From positions 62,001-126,000 of the forward strand of contig JAGQDJ010000149.1 of NCBI GenBank assembly GCA_022885665.1: a stretch of 64,000 bases of DNA, written 5' to 3'. Within the stretch, counting starts at the first letter, position 1. Each line of letters starts with the position of its first letter. The translations under genes and the position numbers were made by a program. The notes under the pieces are model-generated. The model did not search any database. It was not told the DNA's origin and saw nothing but the letters and a program-made list of their open reading frames with translations. Positions 59,589 to 64,000 of the stretch are shown one piece after another. The stretch comes from Triops longicaudatus. Its lineage: Eukaryota > Arthropoda > Branchiopoda > Notostraca > Triopsidae.

Positions 59589-61895
59589 GGAAGTCCTTTG
59601 CTTTATTTTACTTCATCGGTTTGTTAATTAATTAATAGGGTTTGCCATTGTACGGGCTCAATTGTGCACAGTGTAGTTTATTGCTTGACTCACAAGGACG
59701 TTCTCGACGCATTCGTGTGCCTGGATCCCTCTTATAGACATCGGTTTGGGGCCTCATGATGAGAATGATACTGAAACGTAAGAGATATAGACATGTTTAC
59801 AGATGAAAAAATTTACAGGTGACACATATCAACACACTATACTTAGTCATTTTATTCCTGCTTCAGGTTAAACTGCTCACGATGGATTTCAGCTGGCCGC
59901 CATACTCGTTCTATTAGACCTGATCCAACTTCTTTGTTGTTAGATAGTCAGTCACCAGGTGCCGCGAGCTACCGGGTAGAACTTTCGAGCTTTCAAATCG
60001 CGACGTAAACACCGATAAAACAGTCTGCGTTGGATTTCCACAGAGGTTTCATCCTCGAATACAAGTTGCCGTTTCTTAAATACATGGGTCGAGTAAGAAA
60101 CAACTCATTCACTGCCCAGGTGAATACTTCGCCTGTGGATATGCACAGGAGACAAATAGGTACGTTAAATCCTTATTTTTTTTTAAATTTAGGATAATTT
60201 CTGTTTTCAAGACTTATTATCCTGGACTTGTTTTTGATAGTTTGGCTCCAAAGTGCAAACACTGATGCAGAGTAAACAGTATCTCGTTTCAAGGTTACAG
60301 TGCCTTAAACGAATTTTCAGCCTTCGTTTTATTCATGAGTCTAGGGTTCGAAAGCGTAATGTAAGACGAATAAAACGTTTACTTCTTGTATCACTCTATT
60401 GTGGATTTCGGATGTGTTTGAGCATCATTTTATGTCTTACTATCTTTTTTCAAGTATTTAGGTAGTGTTTCGGATGTTTTGTTTTGGACATACTTGAAAT
60501 CACTCTGTTTGGCGGTTTGACTTTGTTTGGCGGTGCGATAAGATTCGATGAAAATAAATCGAGTAATAGTTCCGGATGTCAAAAAGCTCATATTTGGTCA
60601 ATGACCCGATCATGTAACCAAAATACCAAAATATATAAATGTAATACCAAAAAGAAACAAATAATAAAAAAATGGAAGTATCTCAACTGAAGTATCAAAG
60701 CACAAAAATAAATTAAATCCATTCAAAGTTTCCCGTGTTCGTTAATGAGATCTGAATGAGTACATCAACGTCAAACGATTGAATCTTTCCCGCCAATTGG
60801 GCTCGGTGACGTCATCGACTTCCATAATGGCGTATTTTTATCTGCAAAAATTGTACTGAGTACAACAGGTGCTTTCCGATTAAATGCCGTTCTTTTTTTC
60901 AAAAAAATAGTATGATTCTGGTTATTTAAAGCTAATTTTACAAGATACGTGATCCTAGTATAAGTCAAACATAATTGGGCAAGATTGAGTCGTTTCCAGC
61001 CCCATAAATCACATTTGAAAACTTCTGAAGCTAGTCGGTTGGGTTATTGATCGAAAAATCTCATGTGCCTTCGACAGAATAAAGTTAAAAATACTGCACT
61101 TCGGGATCATCAGAAATTAGATTTGCAAAACCATTCTATAACAGCCTCGTCGAACAATGTATTCAACTGAAACCAAAAGTAAGGAATATATTTTTGTTGT
61201 AAAATTGTTTGCCACAAGTGTCACGGAAGTGTGTGAGAATATCGATAAGATTTAAAATGTGCAAAAATAATATTTGAAACTCTGGTTGCTAAACCGACGA
61301 CAATGGCGGCTACAGCTCTAGTAAGCTGTAGTGACGAGATCAGGAACTTAAATATTAAGCTTAAATGTCCCTTAACGTTTAGTGTTGCATTGGATAGTGA
61401 TGTAGACACGAAAGTTCTCCGTGACAGTAAAGAATTATGTATCCTGTATGAAGATATCGTGTTAATTCCAATGAACTTGTAGGTAGACAGGAAAAAAAGA
61501 AAAGTGACCCCGCTCTTCGGCGAAACAAGCACCGAGTGGAGAAGAAGGAAAATGCCCCTGCAGTTTACAAGGTTGTTCCATTAAATCCCATTCAAGTCTT
61601 GCTTTTATTTTCCAAGTTTTAGGAGTCATTGCTGATGGTGGTGGCGGTGGTGGTTTTGGTTTTGTTGGCTTATCTTGCTCTATACGTGGTTCTGGCAGAC
61701 ACGCCCTTTTCTTAAGAGAACAAGTCTCCTTTCTTCACGACAGGCGTTCTTGACCGGATGAAAAAGGGTTAAAAGTCTTCATTTCGGGACCAGCTAAATT
61801 GCGCACACTATGTGGACATGTATAAATTGGTTGGGTGTAAGTCTGCAAGTTTGTTTCGCGCGTGAAAGTTATGTCAAGCCCCAGTGAAAGCTTCC
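59589..61895. other. non-coding, nothing recognised
   Basis: Short open frames only. A small GGT/GGTGGC-rich tract lies at 61633-61670. It is probably intergenic DNA downstream of the minus-strand gene that follows. Confidence 0.45.
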
Positions 61896-61901
61896 TTTAT
61901 T
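61896..61901 (-). terminator. candidate polyadenylation signal of Sidestep-like gene
   Basis: AATAAA on the minus strand, about 390 bases past the stop codon at 62288-62290. It is the nearest canonical hexamer I found downstream of the gene. It is not confirmed by a cleavage site. Confidence 0.35.
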
Positions 61902-62287
61902 CCGTTTCAGCGAACTTTACGAACCTCCACCTTTCATATTACAGAAAGTCATATTTCATAAAAAGCTCTCAACTTGGCTCACATTTTCGGTGAAAGAAGC
62001 CACTCTGCTTGGATTACGGTTAGGCAGTTTGTCCGGTTGTCTTCTCAAACTGTAGAACTGCACATATCGTATAATTAAATCGTACATACACAACGTCATA
62101 GTTGGTCGCTAACATTTTGCGATTTCATTGGTGGTATTACCCATCCGTCTTCGTCGGGCGAAGTGTCCGGTGGCCGACCTACATGCGACATCGTATCCAA
62201 AGACCTCTCGTGGCCTTTACATTTGGCGAGTGTACCGGTGGAGGAATCTAAACAGCATTATAAAAGTTAGTACAAGTACACTTTAAT

Positions 62288-62643
62288 TCAATTCTTTGAT
62301 GTAGTTATACTTGAATCTCCAAGGAGTATGTCTGGTTCATGAAAGTTGACGGTCGTAGTTCGGACTCCATTACTTGGTAATCCTTTACTGCAAGTAGAAT
62401 GTTGCGGCGTCTGTTGCTGCAGAGGCGTGTCATTACTCGCAAAGTCCTTATCTGGATGGTGATATTGTCTAGCTAGCCTTTGTTTGTACTGGCGTCGAAG
62501 AATCATGGCTAGTACTATGGCTACCAGTAGCATTGTAGCTGCAGCCCCAATGATTATGGCCAGAAGGTAAGTCGCTTGAAAGCTGGCCACCATGCCCGTA
62601 GATGCCGAGACTAGGATTGAGATGATTTCATTATTGTCTAGAT
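62288..62643 (-). CDS. Sidestep-like gene: transmembrane and cytoplasmic exon with stop
   Basis: After an acceptor AAG at 62646-62644 the frame reads DLDNNEIISILVSASTG, then a hydrophobic helix (LLAIIIGAAATMLLVAIVLA), a stop-transfer RRQYKQR and a tail ending in SSITTSKN and TGA. A Q/P/T/S-rich stretch and an E-P-D-I-L motif lie in the tail. Confidence 0.85.
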
Positions 62644-63347
62644 CTTAACACCACATCAATGACAAAATCATGTAACAGTTAGAAAATAAGGAACAGAGGA
62701 CTATTCTACTAAAGCTTTCATTAAAAAGAATAATGATTCTCGCTATTAACGTTATTGTGACCGTTGGGATTCAAAAGCGATACATCTTGAACTCTATTAA
62801 CGAAATTATAAAGTCACCTGTGTGTTTTTCCGCTGAACGCAGCGTAAACCCCTCCATGGTTATTTCGTCGCTGCGGCCTTTAGCGTTTACAGCGTAAATG
62901 CTGATTACAAAGACCGAATCAGGTTCTAGACCTTCGACCCAGAACCACGGATTCGGACTCGTCAAGGATATCTTAACGGTGCGTGCATTGGGTTCCAGTA
63001 CGTCCAAGTTGAAAGTTTGCTGCAAGCCGCCATCGAAACCTTCCGTGCAATCAACGCGAATGGATTCGGCACTGCGGTTGCTCATAGTGCAGTTTTGAGG
63101 AGGATTGGGCTTTCCTAACACACCCAAAATTTTGTGTTTACTCTTCTAGCGTGTTTTATAAAGTTGTTTGTACCTGCCGGTATCACTTGAAAAATACAAG
63201 GTTCGCGCGTTTTGCCCACTGCATTGGAAGCCCAGCATGCCAAAAGTCCATATTCTGCCTCGGATTGAGGAATGTAGGTAAGTGAACTCACGGAGCCCTC
63301 GGAGTGGAATTGGTCACGCGGCATTAATATGGCGTCTCCGTTAGAAC
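62288..63347 (-). CDS. Sidestep-like Ig/FN3 transmembrane receptor, last three coding exons (partial)
   Basis: Three exons join in phase 1 (63347-63174, 63114-62818, 62643-62288) to give 274 residues and a stop. In order they carry the C-terminal half of an Ig domain (YGLLACWASNAVGKTREPC, about residues 32-50), a fibronectin III domain (about residues 58-157, from GKPNPPQNC to the GRSDEI strand), a juxtamembrane segment, a transmembrane helix (about 177-200) and a basic then polar cytoplasmic tail of about 70 residues. The wording around CWASNAVG, EPCIF and PAGKP-PP-NC, then EGFDGG, is characteristic of the arthropod Sidestep family, cell-surface proteins that pair with Beat proteins in axon guidance. 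The 5' exons (signal peptide and earlier Ig domains) lie outside the window. Introns are 174 and 59 bases. Which Side paralogue this is cannot be told. Confidence 0.88.
62818..63114 (-). CDS. Sidestep-like gene: fibronectin III exon
   Basis: Acceptor GTGTTAG and donor CACACAG|GTGACT enclose 297 bases (99 codons, phase 1-1), exactly one FN3 module. It includes a C-T-M-S-N-R-S strand, VDCTEGFDGG, WFWVEGLEPDSVFVISIYAV and KGRSDE. Domain-sized phase-1 exons are typical of this superfamily. Confidence 0.88.
63174..63347 (-). CDS. Sidestep-like gene: exon with C-terminal half of Ig domain
   Basis: Acceptor TTTACAAG before the exon and donor GGCAG|GTACAA after it. The 174 bases are 58 codons in phase 1-1. 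The encoded Y-x-x-x-A-C motif is the F strand of an Ig fold; its partner cysteine would be in the preceding exon, outside the window. Confidence 0.85.
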
Positions 63348-63900
63348 CTTGTAAAGGAATTCGAGTGAAAATATGGAAACTGAGTTTCTCAAACAAGTTC
63401 AAAATTAACATGGTTCTCTTACATTACATTCTAAATCGTATTTGTTTGCGAAGCACATTAACTTATTTTAAGTTAGTCTAAAATCGAGACTATTCAGTCC
63501 AATTTTTAGAAAACCTTAGCGAGAACTACTACTTGACGCACTTCCGGAGCTGAAGGCTTTCGGAAAGTAATCCCAAGAGCAAATAAAATTTGCGATGTCG
63601 GGGCAAATTAGTATTTTTTTATTGGCGTTTTTATTAGGACTTATGCACCTCAGTGTGAGGAGGCCTCTTTACATCAATAGACGTATTGGTGTTTATGAGG
63701 TGCCAAGCCCTTAACGATAAGCACATCATAGACACCAACTTGTCATTCGGTCATGTACTAGGAGACAATAGTAGGGCTGGGGGCACGAAAGGTAAAAGAA
63801 TTAGAAAGGACTAATTACGTTGCCCTGAGTCATTTTGTTCTCACCTTCTCCTAAATTGTCCAGCCTCCTTTTTTTTAATGTGCTATCCATAGCTAGGGGC
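63348..63900 (-). other. intron of the Sidestep-like gene, continues past the window
   Basis: Minus-strand intron upstream of the first visible exon. No further exon was found. Confidence 0.6.
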
Positions 63901-63910
63901 AGAAAAATAC

Positions 63911-63985
63911 GGCTGATAACCGGCTCGGCTCAAGCCGAATCGAGCCAGGCAGACCCGATATCGGCTTGACACGGCTCGGCTTGGT
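63911..63985. repeat. GGCTCGGCT-rich inverted words, cut by window end
   Basis: CGGCTCGGCTCAAGCCGAAT, CGAGCC and a second ACGGCTCGGCTTGG form overlapping imperfect palindromes, followed by (AT)n. It is probably a transposon end or satellite running off the window. Confidence 0.4.
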
Positions 63986-64000
63986 TTGACATATATATAT

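Noticed and set aside
1..64000. tRNA, rRNA, CRISPR array or prokaryotic operon
   Set aside because: No intact GGTTCGAAT-type B box in a cloverleaf, no rRNA-like text, no regularly spaced repeats, and intron-split genes show a eukaryotic nuclear genome.

Overview
The window looks like arthropod nuclear DNA: AT-rich, mostly non-coding, full of old DNA transposons and miniature inverted-repeat elements (MITEs), with no operon-like gene packing. An arthropod origin is inferred from three things. The one clear host gene, at the right end, is a Sidestep-type immunoglobulin/fibronectin III receptor with phase-1 introns. There are scattered AACCTAACC/GGTTAGG-rich blocks, as in arthropods with TTAGG telomeres. 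There is also a degenerate mariner transposase. The species cannot be named from the sequence.

Layout. 0-11 kb: no host gene recognised; a truncated hAT copy (935-1429), a Tigger/pogo-like MITE with TA duplication (2157-2471), a G-rich MITE (5582-5755) and a 1.08 kb hAT element with matching 8-bp duplications (5969-7046). 11.4-16.85 kb: a nested transposon cluster. MITE 1 (11409-12313) holds a long-TIR TA element (11481-12149). It abuts MITE 2 (12316-16522), which holds a hAT element (12423-13519) and a 5'-truncated LINE (13657-16482) flanked by an exact 15-bp duplication of MITE sequence. A complete MITE 3 (16533-16846) follows. 20.2-21.3 kb: three TA-target elements packed end to end. 25.46-26.26 kb: the hAT copy with both termini recognisable, inverted relative to the 12.4-13.5 kb copy. 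27.8-28.4 kb: part of the 5969-7046 family. 32-34.3 kb: another G-rich MITE and a 208-bp hAT MITE. 43.4-43.9 kb: a mariner transposase relic. 55-57 kb: a 42-bp direct repeat and two weak candidate gene starts. 59419-59580: a hAT MITE with a perfect 8-bp duplication.

The right end (62288-63347, minus strand) carries the last three coding exons of the Sidestep-like gene: the second half of an Ig domain, one fibronectin III domain, then transmembrane segment, short cytoplasmic tail and stop. The 5' exons lie beyond the window. Within the rest of the window no intact gene, tRNA, rRNA or CRISPR array could be supported; most open frames are under 130 codons and look like chance. The main interest is the readable insertion history of the transposons.
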